Origin: Dipteris shenzhenensis
Lineage: Eukaryota > Polypodiophyta > Polypodiopsida > Gleicheniales
Direction: 5' to 3' (one strand)
Length of the DNA stretch: 64,000 nt
Assembly: GCA_047967505.1 (NCBI GenBank)
Contig: CM106539.1
The position numbers and the translations under genes were made by a program. Below the pieces are notes generated by a model. The model had not been told where the DNA came from and ran no database searches. It was given only the letters and a program-made list of their open reading frames with translations. The stretch's first letter is position 1. Each line of letters begins with the position of its first letter. This document shows positions 11,188 to 22,869 of the stretch, in pieces.

Positions 11188-12964
11188 AGTTTTGATCATA
11201 CCATTGGAAAGTATGTGAAAAATCAAGAACACTTCATTTTTCGACAACCTTGATCTAAAGCCGTGGTAAAAAAGATATGCATTTTTGAACATTTTTGCAC
11301 CTTGCATAATGTGCACATACCAACACTATGCCAAATGCCAATTTAATTTGCCATTGAAGAACCTCCCTCTCCTTGAGATTCTGATTTACAAAGAACTTAC
11401 ACAAGGCTTTAACCATCACAAGCAATCAAGTCACCCACAAGGAACCATGTGGCTTTGCAACTATTCATGGACACTCAATTAAGGAAGGCATTAATTTTAT
11501 TATAGGCCAAAAGGATGATCTCCTCCCCTTTTGTTGTCTCTCTTGTCATGGCCTAGAAGAAGGTTGATAAGACAATTGAGGCTAAAAGAGGTGAGGAGGA
11601 AGTATATGACCATGGGGTAGTGGGGTATATTTTTTATTCAAAGGGGGAGAGGGGTGTGTCGAGTCAAAAGACAAGGGGGGAGTATATTAATATATATAGC
11701 TCCTTTTGAAAGGGAGGAGGTGAAAGTGGTTTTAAGGGGGGAGGGGTAGGGGGACAACATGTGGCATTAGGGGGGGTTTGGAAATCATAGTGTGGTATTA
11801 GGCACATGGAGGTAAAAGCCCATGTGGGGTTGGAGTGATGGAGGGGTTCTAGCATGGCACTAGCGCAAGGCCATTCTACACACACCACTGTTAAAGGTGC
11901 CATGGGTCAACAAGATGCACAATGAGCCATTTGGGTGCACTAGATTTTGAGGAGCCAACAATTATTAGCACCATTGGCACGAGTGCATCGGGGACATTTG
12001 GATAGTGCCACCAGTTGGATCCGCACCATGGTGGAGGTTGATCATTAAGGAGCCACGAAGGGCAGTAGAGTGCCAATTACAAACAATATAGTGTCATGAG
12101 CTTTATTGCTCCAGTTTTGATGACCAATAAGTTTAGAAGCTTTTAAGTATAGTTTACAGTTCCACTTTTGAGGACCAATCAGTTTACAACTTTCAATGTT
12201 ATCATGCTACAAGTTGAATATTACTTCTATGTTGAGTATGCTACATTTAAGTTGTAAGCTTCTTTGTTTTTTAGCTTCATGAATTGTCTATATGTTTTTG
12301 TTATAGTGCAACCTTCCTATCGTTAGTTCCATTCTTTCCTTCACTTGCAACTTTGACAAGTGAGCGATTCGAAAAATTTTAAGGTGATTCATGCATTTTT
12401 TCATAAATTTATCATTGTTTTTTAAAATGAAAGTATGATTAAATTGGAGCATTGTTTGGCTAAAGTTATATGGGAAAATCTTAAATTTCAATGTGCAACA
12501 TCAACTTAATATGCATTATTTTATGGTTAATTGGATTTGTTCTTCATTAAATTTGGAGTTAGTGCCATTAAATTTTGGTAGTGCACATATAAGTTTATCT
12601 TTAAAGACTAGAATTGGAGTCCATTTGCAACAAAAAAAGCATGCATAATCTTGAAAGTTGATGGTACATGGACTTTGGATATTTTGCATGTCTTTTTTAG
12701 ACATTGTAGTCTAAAGCAATTTGTTTCATAAGATACTCTGTTCTTTCACTTGCTTTATCTTAGGATTAGGATGGTTAACTTATTATTCTGCTACATGCAC
12801 ATTGAAATGTGGCACTTGACTATTGCATTGAAGTGGGGCTTTCCAATGCTTATAAAAATGGATGTGAACCTTACATGGAGCCAAGAAGATAGTTTGGACT
12901 ACCAGTCCTCTCTTGACACATTTTAGTACATGGTCATGTCCCTTGTACGCAATTTGAGCTACCT
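11188..12964. other. decayed spacer, no gene seen
   Basis: Contains a strand-asymmetric G-rich stretch at 11580-11830 with many ggggg runs. I recognised no coding motif on either strand. Confidence 0.4.
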
Positions 12965-13033
12965 ATGCCTAAGTTTCCAACTCAAGCAACCTCTCATCGT
13001 GTCTGTCAATTGGGACGTGGTGTATTTGCAGCC

Positions 13034-14085
13034 ATGGAACATGGCAATGACAATGAATCTGTAGCAATCCTAGTTGCAACCTCTCCCCCCTTGTCAGACA
13101 TTACAAATTCTAGCAAGGCCATGGGAAATAAGGCCAAAGGTAGCAAGCCTAAAGCTCCTAAGCCAAAGGGAAGACAAAACATGTCCAATTGTCAAGATAA
13201 TGACTTTACTGCTACTGAGCTTCTAATGGCTGAGAATATCCCTACTTTTTGTGATGGAAAATGGATAATACATGAGGCAATTGTCTTACTTGATGGTTGA
13301 GTGAAGTTATTAGAAGAATTAAAAGGAGATCTCATGCAGCAATTGAGATCCCATGACGAAAGATGGGAGCTCATTGCCAAATATTATCATGACAATGTTG
13401 TGAAATGATCAACCCAACAATGTCAATTTAGGTGGGACTGATTGTGACCAAAGTGGAAGAAAATTATGGACTATGAATGTCACATCCCATTTGGTTGTGA
13501 CTCTTATTGGATTATGGATTCCAACACAAGGAAAAGGGAGGGGTTGCCCCCACATTTTCTTGATGATGAAATCTGCCATGCATGATTGCTTCAGCAAGGA
13601 GAGGACTATCAACCCTATTGAAGTGCTCCTCAACAGTTTTGCAAAATCAAAAGTTCTAAAGTTCCTTCTATGCTTTTTGATTTTGTGCAACTATTTGTCT
13701 TTAGTTCATTTTTGCTTATTGAAATTGAATTTGCAGGAAAGGAGCCTAAATTAGTGCTGGTGGACATAACCTCAAATGATGAGGGTTCACGTGCTAAGGC
13801 TCCATCATGTACTAAGGTTGAGGAGACAAGTTCTAGCAGCAAGAAAAGAAAATGTCGAGCGAGGACTCACCCCCTGCACGTGAGCTTCAAGATAGTCTTA
13901 ACGAGCTCCTTCACTTTTTCCAAGGAATGGAGGAAAGAAAGAAGCAAGATGATCTTGAGTGTAGAGAAATATCCAAAAAAGAGTATGAGGCAACTTTAGA
14001 GCTTCATTGGGCTAAGATAGCTTCTAATGAAGCTATGTATAAGGACATGTTTGAAGCATTGAGAGCTACTACTCTTGTTAAGTGA
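13034..14085 (+). pseudogene. trihelix/SANT-like DNA-binding protein pseudogene
   Basis: From the ATG at 13034 a Lys/Pro-rich basic segment (GNKAKGSKPKAPKPKGR) leads into GKWIIHEAIVLLDG. Next come ERWELIAKYYHDNVV, STQQCQFRWD and KKIMDYE. Regularly spaced Trp residues with QC-RW resemble the trihelix or SANT-like fold, which binds DNA. In-frame TGA codons occur at about 13298, 13405 and in the RW-D-L stretch. A likely intron ends at the AG at 13735-13736. The second part ends in a charged helical segment (MEERKKQDDLECREISKKEY) and stops at 14083, with a one-base slip near 13850. It could be a host gene relic or an accessory ORF of a PIF/Harbinger-type transposon. Confidence 0.5.
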
Positions 14086-14660
14086 TTTCAGATGGTTTGG
14101 TTTCAATCACTAGCTTTGGTCTTCATGTCAGGTACAATGCTAGCGTTGCTTTGGTATCACTTTATGGCCCAATTTTCAGATGAACGCTTTTTTATGCTTC
14201 AATATGTATGGTCACTTTAGGGTCCAATTTTGAGGTGAACAACTTTTGTAGCCTTTGTAACTTGCCAAAAGCCTTTTTTGGATATGGGCTTTACTTTTGT
14301 AATGACTTCTTTTGGTATAATAGAAGGTCAAATTTTGTATTTTCCTTTTCTTAGTCAGTTCTTGTCATGTATTTGTCTTTAAGAAATCTCATGTGCATAG
14401 TTGTAATCTTTAAATTATAGTACTTGCAAAGAAGTATGTCAATGTTTCTCTATCAAAGATTTTGATGTGAAAGTGTATGTACACAAAACAACCTTGTTCT
14501 TACTTAGGAGTTACATTTTTGGTGTAAAAGTATGAAAGAAAATTAAAATATGACAGTCACTTACATACTAAACTGAATTAATTTTAGTAAGTATAGTGTA
14601 GTAAATTAAGTATAGCATAATATATTGTGCAAGTAACTTTAAGTAACCATAACCTGCTCT
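14086..14660. other. spacer downstream of the pseudogene
   Basis: AT-rich, no gene seen. It could include the 3' untranslated region of the pseudogene. Confidence 0.3.
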
Positions 14661-14684
14661 AATATATATATATATATATATATA
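14661..14684. repeat. (TA)n microsatellite
   Basis: About twelve TA units, flanked by ordinary AT-rich DNA. Confidence 0.9.
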
Positions 14685-15068
14685 CAGGTATAAAATTGCA
14701 ATTTCCAAAAATTGAATCTGATGAGGTACTGAAATTTGTGCACTAGCTATGTATCACTAGGAATATGTGGCATGTGGAGTGGCCCAAAACCCCCCTAAAA
14801 ATGACTTTTGCTATTATAGCTTATAGATCTACATGTTGAGAAAGGGAAGGTGTATCTCAACATAAAACACTCCCATCAGGATGATAAGTGCAACTTCAAG
14901 TAATATTACACAACACAAAAAATGAAAAAGAACAACTTGGACTTTGTGATGATTCAAGGTTGATATTAAAGATCTTCTCCCCCATCTTTGGCCTCTCATT
15001 CATTCTCTTGTTGCACCATATGATGTGATTTTTATGGATCCAACCTATAGCAATCGGAGAAAGTGCTT

Positions 15069-15210
15069 TCAATTAAGGTGGGAGGAGGTAAGAGGGGAAG
15101 GTAGAGAGAGGGTAGCATGGATGTGGGAGGCGAGAGGTTCAAGGAGAGGGAAGAGGTTGAAGGGAGGTGGGAACAGCAAAAAATGATGAGAGAAGGAGAG
15201 AGAATGTGGG
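15069..15210. repeat. dispersed purine-rich repeat R2, copy 1
   Basis: The purine-rich block (aggtagagagagggtagcat ... caaaaaatgatgag) recurs at 17950-18060 in the same orientation; copy 1 has about 25 extra bases. Long frames on the opposite strand here are a by-product of base bias. Confidence 0.7.
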
Positions 15211-16019
15211 GGAGGAAGTATGTCGAGTGTGTGGTGAGGGATGAAGGTATAAGGTCCTAAGAATGATGAAGGGGGGGATAGTGGTAAGAGTAGGATAGGG
15301 GTGGGTAGAGTAGGCCAATGGATGAAGAGGGTAAGGGATAATGGGTGATGACTAGGAGCCAATAAAAGACAAGGGGATTTTCAAGGTCTTCTCTCCCTTT
15401 TTTTTTCAAATATACCTAAAATGAAAAGGCTTTCATGGGGGTTCTCCCCTCCTCCAAGAAAACAAAAGGGGAATTGGGCAAGTGCTCACAGAAAACTTAG
15501 TGGCTCTGAAGTAGACTTCTCTAATCGAGGTCAATTTTCATGTCACCATTAAAACCCCGACGACGTGCTCAAAACATAAATCCTTCTACAATGTCAATCA
15601 ATTGACCTCAGATCTTCAAGTTGTCAAATGGACAATTGTAAGCTCAAAAAGATCTATGACATTGTCAAAAAATACCTCTCAGATCATCTCCAAAATTTCC
15701 CCCAAATTGACTTTCCGCTAAACTCAGGAAACCTTTGACAAGCACAAATTTGGTTGTAACTTCTTTGTTTCAACTCGGATCTTCATGAGGTCAAGAAGAA
15801 GTTTTAGAACTTAGTTGCATGCACCTTCTAAAGTAAAAATCCCTTGATTGGATCTCAATTGTCAAGTCAATTTTTTACATTTGTGCATTTTCAAACACTT
15901 TGATCCATGAATCCATGAACAAGTCCCAAAAACCTTGATTAGCAGACTTCCCTAGTTTTGGAATTTTCTAGCTCCATTCAATCTTCTTTTTTACCTTAAC
16001 TTCTAACTATATCCTTTCA
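15211..16019. other. spacer, no gene seen
   Basis: No conserved motif found on either strand. Confidence 0.4.
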
Positions 16020-17160
16020 ATAATTCAATGATCACCATCCTCTTGGAACAAACCACTTATTCCATCCACAATGTCATCTTCATCAACACTTTTCTTGTCA
16101 TGATCCTTGTTAAAATTTTCTTCATCTTCTTGGGATGTGTGATCAAATAATTTGACCCATTCCATCAACTTGACATTAGCGTCAATTGAATCAACATCTT
16201 TTCTTGTAGGCTTCTCCTTTACCTCTACACTTGGTAGAATCATTTTTTCTTTCACTACCTATCTTTACACTTGGCTCTTCATCCCATGTTGGCATGTCAA
16301 TGTTTCACATGTCCTTGAAAATTTCCCTACCATAATTAGCTTGGCAAAAAATTTTGTTGCCCTATCTCTTGTGTATTGAAAAACCTTTTCCACATCATCT
16401 CTTTCTTGATCATGGCTTATTTGAAGGTACTAGGGTTTTGAATTTTCACATGGAAACCTACCTCAAAAGGAAATCCTTGAATGTGCCAAACAACTAAGTC
16501 CACTTGACATGCTCTACCCCGTCGTTTGTTGGCTAGGACTGACATCCTCAATCCATATAAATTAATTGATTCATAAGTAAACATGAACATGTTTTCTAAA
16601 ATGTGCTTTGCTCGGATATCATATCCAACTGGCCTAAAGAATGTCAAGAAATCACTTTTCAAATCATGCCATGACTTGAAACAATTTTGAGCAAATGTCA
16701 TATCAAATAAAAACTTCATCATTCCAAGTTGCTGGAAAGATTCTCAACCTATCTACATCACTATCTTAACACCTTGCATAGCTCAATGTTTCAAATTTCT
16801 TGACATGATGGTCATAATTTTCACATCCTATGAATATGGTATAATGTGTTCTACCATCAATGACATTTTGGGAAGCAAAACATCCACCTTGACATGAAGT
16901 ACTTGCAACAACATAAACATCCATGTATCCTCGCCTAAGTTCAGTTGTTTCAAAGAAATTATCCTCAGAATCACTATCTAAGGATTGAGTTTCAAATCCA
17001 TCTGTAGGGGGAAAATCAAACATGCTTGGTTGTTCATCCTCTTTCTCACAAAGTTGTATGGACAATTCCATGGGCATAGCCTCAATTTGGATTTGATCTA
17101 ACAAATTGGTCTCATTAGTCAAATCTAGACTTTCGCATTTCTAATCATCCATAGTGATCA
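16020..17160 (-). pseudogene. retrotransposon gag-like pseudogene
   Basis: On the minus strand, an acidic Ser/Glu-rich segment (PPTDGFETQSLDSDSEDNFF, 16980-17040) is followed by HHVKKFETLSYARC and FPATWNDEVF. After a frame change come SWHDLKSDFLTFFRPVGYDI (around 16640) and LYGLRMSVLANKR. The order of a short helix, SW-L-F and a downstream helical segment resembles the capsid-like region of Ty3-type Gag. Stops and shifts break it at 16766 and 16723. No pol domain was found beside it. Confidence 0.45.
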
Positions 17161-17609
17161 CAGCACTAAACAAAATTTGTGTTTCATGTGGGACTTTTCC
17201 TTCCCCAAAGATCTTTCCTATACTTTCCTGAGATAGTCCACTAGGTCTCCAATTAATAGGCCAAAATTTCAACATTTATCTTTTATCATAATGTCATATT
17301 TTTGAGAAACATCCAACCCATTCATGGTTGGGAGACACATCCTAACACACCGAGAGCACTGAAGAGCACTGCCCTGGAAACGGCACAAAAACTGTGGATG
17401 CCTGGGCAGAACAACCCAAGATAGCTCTCACAACGTCAAGTTTTTGGAGGGATGAAAAGTATATCCCATTCAGTGCTCCCACATGATTTTGTCATCATAG
17501 CACATACATCCCACTTCCAAATAGTACACACAAATGTGCACAGTCATGCAATACACCAAAGCACAAAAATATTTATTTCTAGCCAACACTGATGCACATC
17601 AATTTAGCA
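17161..17609. other. spacer, no gene seen
   Basis: No motif recognised. Confidence 0.4.
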
Positions 17610-17765
17610 CTTCAAACCCCAAGGGAAATTTACCATTCAAAGAATAACACAATGATTGCATAAAATACACCTTATAAAAATTATTGGATCCCAAAAAATA
17701 TTTCCTTCTTTGCACAAATTCTTGCAAGGGGCCCAAATACTTGAATAATTTTCCAAAATTCTTAC
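17610..17765. repeat. dispersed repeat R1, copy 2
   Basis: Second copy of the repeat at 11036-11187, same orientation. Confidence 0.7.
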
Positions 17766-17949
17766 AACGATAGCTCACACTCTAGAGTAGAAGAGAAGCG
17801 TGGAATCCCAACAGACCCCCACGTGAGAAGCAAGCAAGTATCCAACACCTCCAAGAGGTTTCATGGTCTTTGAGGGAGAAAAAATGATTGCAAGGCACCA
17901 AGGTGGGAGATCGAGGTATGATAATCACATAGTGGAGAGAATGCTTGCA

Positions 17950-18060
17950 ATCAAGGTGGGAGGTAAGTGGTAAAGGTAGAGAGAGGGTAGCATGGATACA
18001 GGAGGCGAGAGGTTCAAGGGAGGTGGGAACAACAAAAAATGATGAGGGAAGGAGAGAGAG
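17950..18060. repeat. dispersed purine-rich repeat R2, copy 2
   Basis: Matches 15069-15210. R1 and R2 occur in the same order in both places, but at different spacing. Confidence 0.65.
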
Positions 18061-18283
18061 CTGTCTTTTTATTCATACAACAAAAAACACACCGTCTGCA
18101 TGGATTTTTGTCATAAGGATTCCAGGTAGCTGTGGCCAACACATCCTCTCACTACTACACCTTTGTCTTTTTTTTATGCTTTTTGTCGAGGTTTTTCATG
18201 CATGAGCGCCAAAACCTTTGGTGTGGCTCGCAGGGGGTCTCCTTTGGTATTAGCATCGGTATATACTGATAGTAATTAATGTA

Positions 18284-18454
18284 TGAGAGTGCTCTCAATG
18301 GAAGCAAGAACGGAAGAGGGAGAGAGAGAAATAGAGAGCCACACAAGTTTTGGTGGGTGCAGAACCACCCTAATCTTCTTATTCATTCATTTATATATGT
18401 GTTTGAGTATTGTACATAACCAGGGTAAAGGCACAGTGACCTTTAACCCCCACA
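18284..18454 (-). repeat. 3' LTR of B2
   Basis: 171 bases, the reverse complement of the family B LTR (TGTGGGGGTTAAAGG ... CTCTCA). It is followed on the element side by the purine tract complement (acctcccactt). Confidence 0.9.
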
Positions 18455-19171
18455 ACCTCCCACTTAAAGGACAATGTGCCTCTAAGGGAGAACAACCAAT
18501 GAGCATACTATCCAATGCCCATCAATACACGACAATACTCAAACCACTGACTAGGTAGACTCTTCGTTAACATATCGGCAGGGTTATCATCTGTATGAAC
18601 CTTGACAAGCTCTATGCGCTTGTCCTCAAGTACCTCCCTGATGAAATGGTACTTGACCTCAATGTGTTTGGTCTTTGCATGAAAGACCGGATTCTGTGCT
18701 AGCTGAGCTAACTCATGGACTCACTATGCAATGTCAGTACACTTGTATGAATCCCCAAATCTCCCACTAGCGGATCAAACCGATCAAGCCATATAGCCTC
18801 CTTGCAACCCTCTGTGCTTGCAACATACTCAGCCTCTGTGGTAGACAAAGCAACACACTTCTGTGCGCGAGACATCCATGACACTGAACCACCTGCAAAG
18901 GTGAACACATAACTAGAAGTGGATCTCCTACTCTCTACATGCCCTGCATAGTCTAAATCTGTGTACCCAAGTACACGCATGTCTCCTCTACCAAAGCAGA
19001 TGCACATCTCCTTGGTACCCTTCATGTACCTCATGATGCACTTAACTACCTCCCAATGCCTCTTTCCTGGATTAGCCATATACCGGCTAACAACTCCCAC
19101 TGCAAATGCAATGTCTGGTCTAGTAGCTATCATAGCATACATAAGACTCCCAACTGCTGATGCATAAGGAA
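18455..19171 (-). pseudogene. B2 RNase H and end of RT
   Basis: Motifs read in order: [80 protein letters not shown] and, in a broken frame, the final LTKSLPSQ region near 18560. Relative to B1 there is a 9-base insertion in WLDR(FDP)LVGDL and a deletion with frame loss near 18705. Confidence 0.85.
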
Positions 19172-19742
19172 GCTTATGCAGATGGATGTCAAGACAGCTT
19201 TCTTGCATGGAGATTTGCATGAGGAAATTTACATGGTGCAGCCGGAAGGCTTTGAAGAAAAGGGCAAAGAGCATTTAGTTTGCAAGCTGAAGAAGAGTCT
19301 CTATGGTCTTAAGCAAGCACCTAGAGAATGGTATCAGAAGTTTGATGCTTTCATTTGATCCTAGGGTTTTAGGAGGAGTGAAATTGATCACTGCCTCTAT
19401 ACTAAAAGGGCTAAGGATAATAGCCTGATAATCTTGGCACTATATGTGGATGATATGCTATTGGCTAACAAGAATACTTATGAGCTAGATGCATTAAAGG
19501 CCAAGTTGCATGAGGCCTTTGATATGAAGGATTTAGGACTTGTACGTCATATTCTTGGTATGTGCATCACGTGTGATCGGAGTAGTAAACTGCTTTGGCT
19601 TTTACAAAAAGAGTATGTTACAAAAGTATTGCAACGTTTCAATATGGAGGGGGGGAAGGCAGTGAGTACTCCATTGCCTCCATATGTAAAACTGAGTCAT
19701 ACAGATAGTCCCAAATTAGATGAGGAAAGGGCCATGATGGCC
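19172..19742 (+). pseudogene. inverted RT segment inside B2
   Basis: This block reads on the plus strand while both flanks read minus. It codes [49 protein letters not shown] and VLQRFNMEGGKAVSTPLPP, the central palm of reverse transcriptase. Placing it in the opposite orientation restores the B1 order, except for about four bases lost at one join. One stop lies near 19356. Confidence 0.9.
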
Positions 19743-20496
19743 TCCATATCCTCTGATGCCACTAGTCAAAGCATGCATCTAAGTGTGGTCATCTTCACAA
19801 CCGGAGAGAATATCTCATCAAAGTCCACACCCTTCTCTTGATTGAACCCTTTAGCAACCAAACGTGCCTTGTACCTAGGCACATCATCACCTGTGACCTT
19901 CATTTTATAGACCCATTTACATGGCAATGCTTTCTTTCCATGTGGCAAAGAAACCAAGTCCCAAGTCTTATTCTTTATAAGTGAACTCATCTCTGATTGC
20001 ATAGCATACTCCCACATGCGTTGATCCTCGCGCATCATAGCCTCTCTGTAGCAAGAAGGCTCCCCGCAATCAGTAAGCATCACATAGTCTACCCCTAGAA
20101 CAAACCTATCAGGTGGCCTAGACACTCTAGATGATCTTCTCAAGGGCATTTGAGCTTGCCGTCCCACCTGCATATCAGCCACATTTGGCTCATCATTTCC
20201 ACCAATAGATGATCCATCATCTACCCTTGATTGTATACCTGTGGGAGTACTTGGTGGTACCATTTCTTGCACATTTGGTGCATGGACAGCTTGCTATCTA
20301 TCAACATATGCAAGTGGATTCACATCCTGGAAAGTGATTCTCCTCATTTCAACATCCCTCATGGGTGTCTTATGCATCTTCTTTTCATTAAAGACTACAT
20401 CATGGCTGCGTATGATCTTCTTTGCTTCTGGATCCTAGAGATGATAGCCCATCTCTCCACTTTTACCATAACCTAGAAAGATGCATTTCCTAGAGT
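19743..20496 (-). pseudogene. B2 integrase tail and start of RT
   Basis: Minus-strand motifs include RSSRVSRPPDRFVLGVDYVM, WEYAMQSEMSSLIKNKTWDL, LPCKWVYKMK and YKARLVAKGFNQEKGVDFDE. They lead to the inversion breakpoint at 19742. The frame is open from 20272 to 19766. Confidence 0.85.
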
Positions 20497-21444
20497 TAGG
20501 ATCTAGCTTCTTTCAAAGCTCTTTTGGCACATGTGCATATGCCTCACACCCAAATATACTCAAATGAGAGTAAGAGGGCTTCTTGCCACTCCATGCCTCT
20601 TCAGGAATACCACCATCCAAACTCTTACTAGGTGATCTATTGATCACATGCACTGCAGTCTTCGTTGCCTCAGCCCAAAAACCACCAGAAAGACTTGCAT
20701 TGGAAAGCATGCATTGCAACCTTTCTTGAATTGTACGGTTCATCTTTTCTGCAACTAGATTTTGCTCTGGAGTATGAGGGGATGTGAGCTCCCTCTTAAT
20801 CCCACGTGTATCATAGAAATGCTGAAAGTCATGAGAGAGATACTCTCAACCATTGTCAGTCCGTAGGCATTTAAGCGTTCTACTTGACTAATTCTCAACC
20901 AAGGCCAACCATTTCTGAAATACCTGGAATACATCACTCTTCCGAGCTATAGCATAAGCCCACCTAGACTTAGGATCTAGCTTCTTTCGAAGCTCTTTTG
21001 GCACATGTGCATATGCCTCACACCCAAATATACGCAAATAAGAGTAAGAGGGCTTCTTGCCACTCCATGCTTCTTCAGGAATACCACCATCCAAACTCTT
21101 ACTAGGTGATCTATTGATCACATGCATTGCAGTCTTCATTGCCTCAGCCCAAAAACCACCAAAAAGACTTGCATTGGAAAGCATGCATTACAACCTTTCT
21201 TGAATGGTATAGTTTATCTTTTCTACAACTGGATTTTGCTCTGGAGTACGAGGGGATGTGAGCTCCCTCTTAATCCCACGTGTATCACAGAAATGCTGAA
21301 AGTCATGAGAGAGATACTCTCCACCATTGTCAGTCCGTAAGCATTTAAGCGTTCTACCTAACTGATTCTCAACCAAGGCTACTTATTTTTGAAATACCTG
21401 GAACACATCACTCTTCCAAGCTATAGCATAAGCCCACACTTTCC
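20497..21444 (-). repeat. 474-base tandem duplication within B2 integrase
   Basis: Two direct copies, about 20497-20970 and 20971-21444, each code the same integrase stretch from near the second catalytic Asp (TDNGGEYLSHDF) to RKKLDPKSR. They differ at a scatter of sites, so the duplication is not recent. The joint runs KLDPKSR straight into WAYAIARKSDVF. Confidence 0.9.
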
Positions 21445-22869
21445 TAGTTGCATCATCAATGAATGTCACAGTATTCAGCCCTGCCTAATGACCGTGTAGG
21501 CATGGGACCACATACGTCTGAATGCATCAAATTAAGTTTTTCAAACTCTTTCTTTCCATTTCTTTTATGGGCTGATTTAGTCTGCTTCCCATAGAGACAG
21601 TGCTCACAAAATTCAAAATCAGAGAAACTCAAATGCGGTACATAACCCAAAAGGCATAAGAGTTTCATTCCATTCTGGCTCATGTGCCCCAACCTGCAAT
21701 GCCACAAAGAAGTGCTTGGCTACTCGGTTATTTGAACAACATGATCAAATACCCCTAATACATGTAAGGGATACAAAGTACCACACTTGGCACCCCTAGC
21801 CAAAAGCATAGAGCCCTTCTGAATTTTCCAACTCTGAAAGCCAAAAGTGGTGTGAAAACCAGCATCATCTAGTTGACCCACTGAAATAAGACTCTTGGTC
21901 AACTTAGGTACATGTCTCACATGTTTCAAAATAAATGCAGACCCATTTGCAAAAGAAAACTTTATGTCACCTACTCCCACTATGTTACATGCATAGTCAT
22001 TTCCAAGATGCACACAACCTGTCTTTCCACTGTCATAAGTGGAGAACCATTCCCTATGGGGTGTAACATGGAATGAAGCACCAGAATCCAAAATCCAATC
22101 CTGAGAATATGCATCATCTGAAGTGGTAAGCAACTCTACAGATAAACTAGACATGAAGAGAAAGTCATTGTCACTATCATGTGTGACTGCATTGATCTCC
22201 TCGATCTTCACTTTTCCCTTGTCCTCCCTTGGACTCTCTTCCTTTTGATTTGCACCCCAATTTGCATTCTTTTTCTTATCCTTTTGCTCTCTTTTCAGCT
22301 TGTAGCAATCATTTTTCATATGGCCCTTCTTGCCACAGTGGTAACACTCAATGTTTCGTGCCGTGGATTTGCTACGAGACTTCCCTCTTTCTTGGGACTT
22401 CCCCCTGAACTGTGATCTGCCCCTTTGCACATTTAAGGCTGCATCCTACTTGTTGCCGTCCATAGACTTCCGTCTAATCTCCTCAACCAACAAGCTACCC
22501 ACAACATCATCAAATTTTAGTACTCCACCAGGTGTAGAGTTACTGACAGCTATATGGAAGGTATCCCATGAGGATGGCAATGAACGTAAGAGAAATATTG
22601 TCTTAGTCTCCGCATCAAAATTCATCTTCTGAGCCTGAAGCTGGCTGAAAATAATATTGAATTCATCCAAGTGAGAGGCCATGGAGACCCCTTCCTTCAT
22701 CTGCAGCTCAAACAACCTCTTCATGAGGTAAACTTTATTAGAGGCAGTTTTCTTTTCATAAGTGGCACACAGTTTCTTCCACAAATCTTCCGTAGTCTGC
22801 TCATTTATAACTGTGAAATAAACTGACTCTGCAAGATGAAGTCTAATAGTAGATTGCTAATGCATCCAA
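21445..22869 (-). pseudogene. B2 gag, protease and integrase N-terminus
   Basis: Gag reads LWKKLCATYEKKTASNKVYL and SLPSSWDTFH. An Arg/Ser-rich segment precedes an intact zinc knuckle CYHCGKKGHMKNDC near 22345-22305. The protease core is DWILDSGASFHVTPHREWF near 22110-22054. Integrase starts with LWHCRLGHMSQNGMKLL and CEHCLYGKQTKSAH. Unlike B1, gag and protease share one frame here, except for a stop at 22446, and a stop separates protease from integrase at 21720. Confidence 0.88.

Larger units (their letters stand above)
18284..22869 (-). mobile_element. Copia family B, copy B2 (Tnt1/Tork-like), truncated and rearranged
   Basis: Read on the minus strand from right to left: gag, protease, integrase, RT, RNase H, 3' LTR. 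Protein motifs match the near-complete copy at 49636-55516 throughout. Three rearrangements stand out: a 571-base inversion (19172-19742), a 474-base tandem duplication in the integrase region (20497-21444), and invasion of gag at 22870 by a plus-strand copy of the same family. The N-terminal gag, leader and 5' LTR are missing. Confidence 0.9.

Noticed and set aside
15069-15362. 97-codon minus-strand Pro/Leu/Ser-rich frame
   Set aside because: The opposite strand is a purine-rich dispersed repeat; the composition explains the frame.
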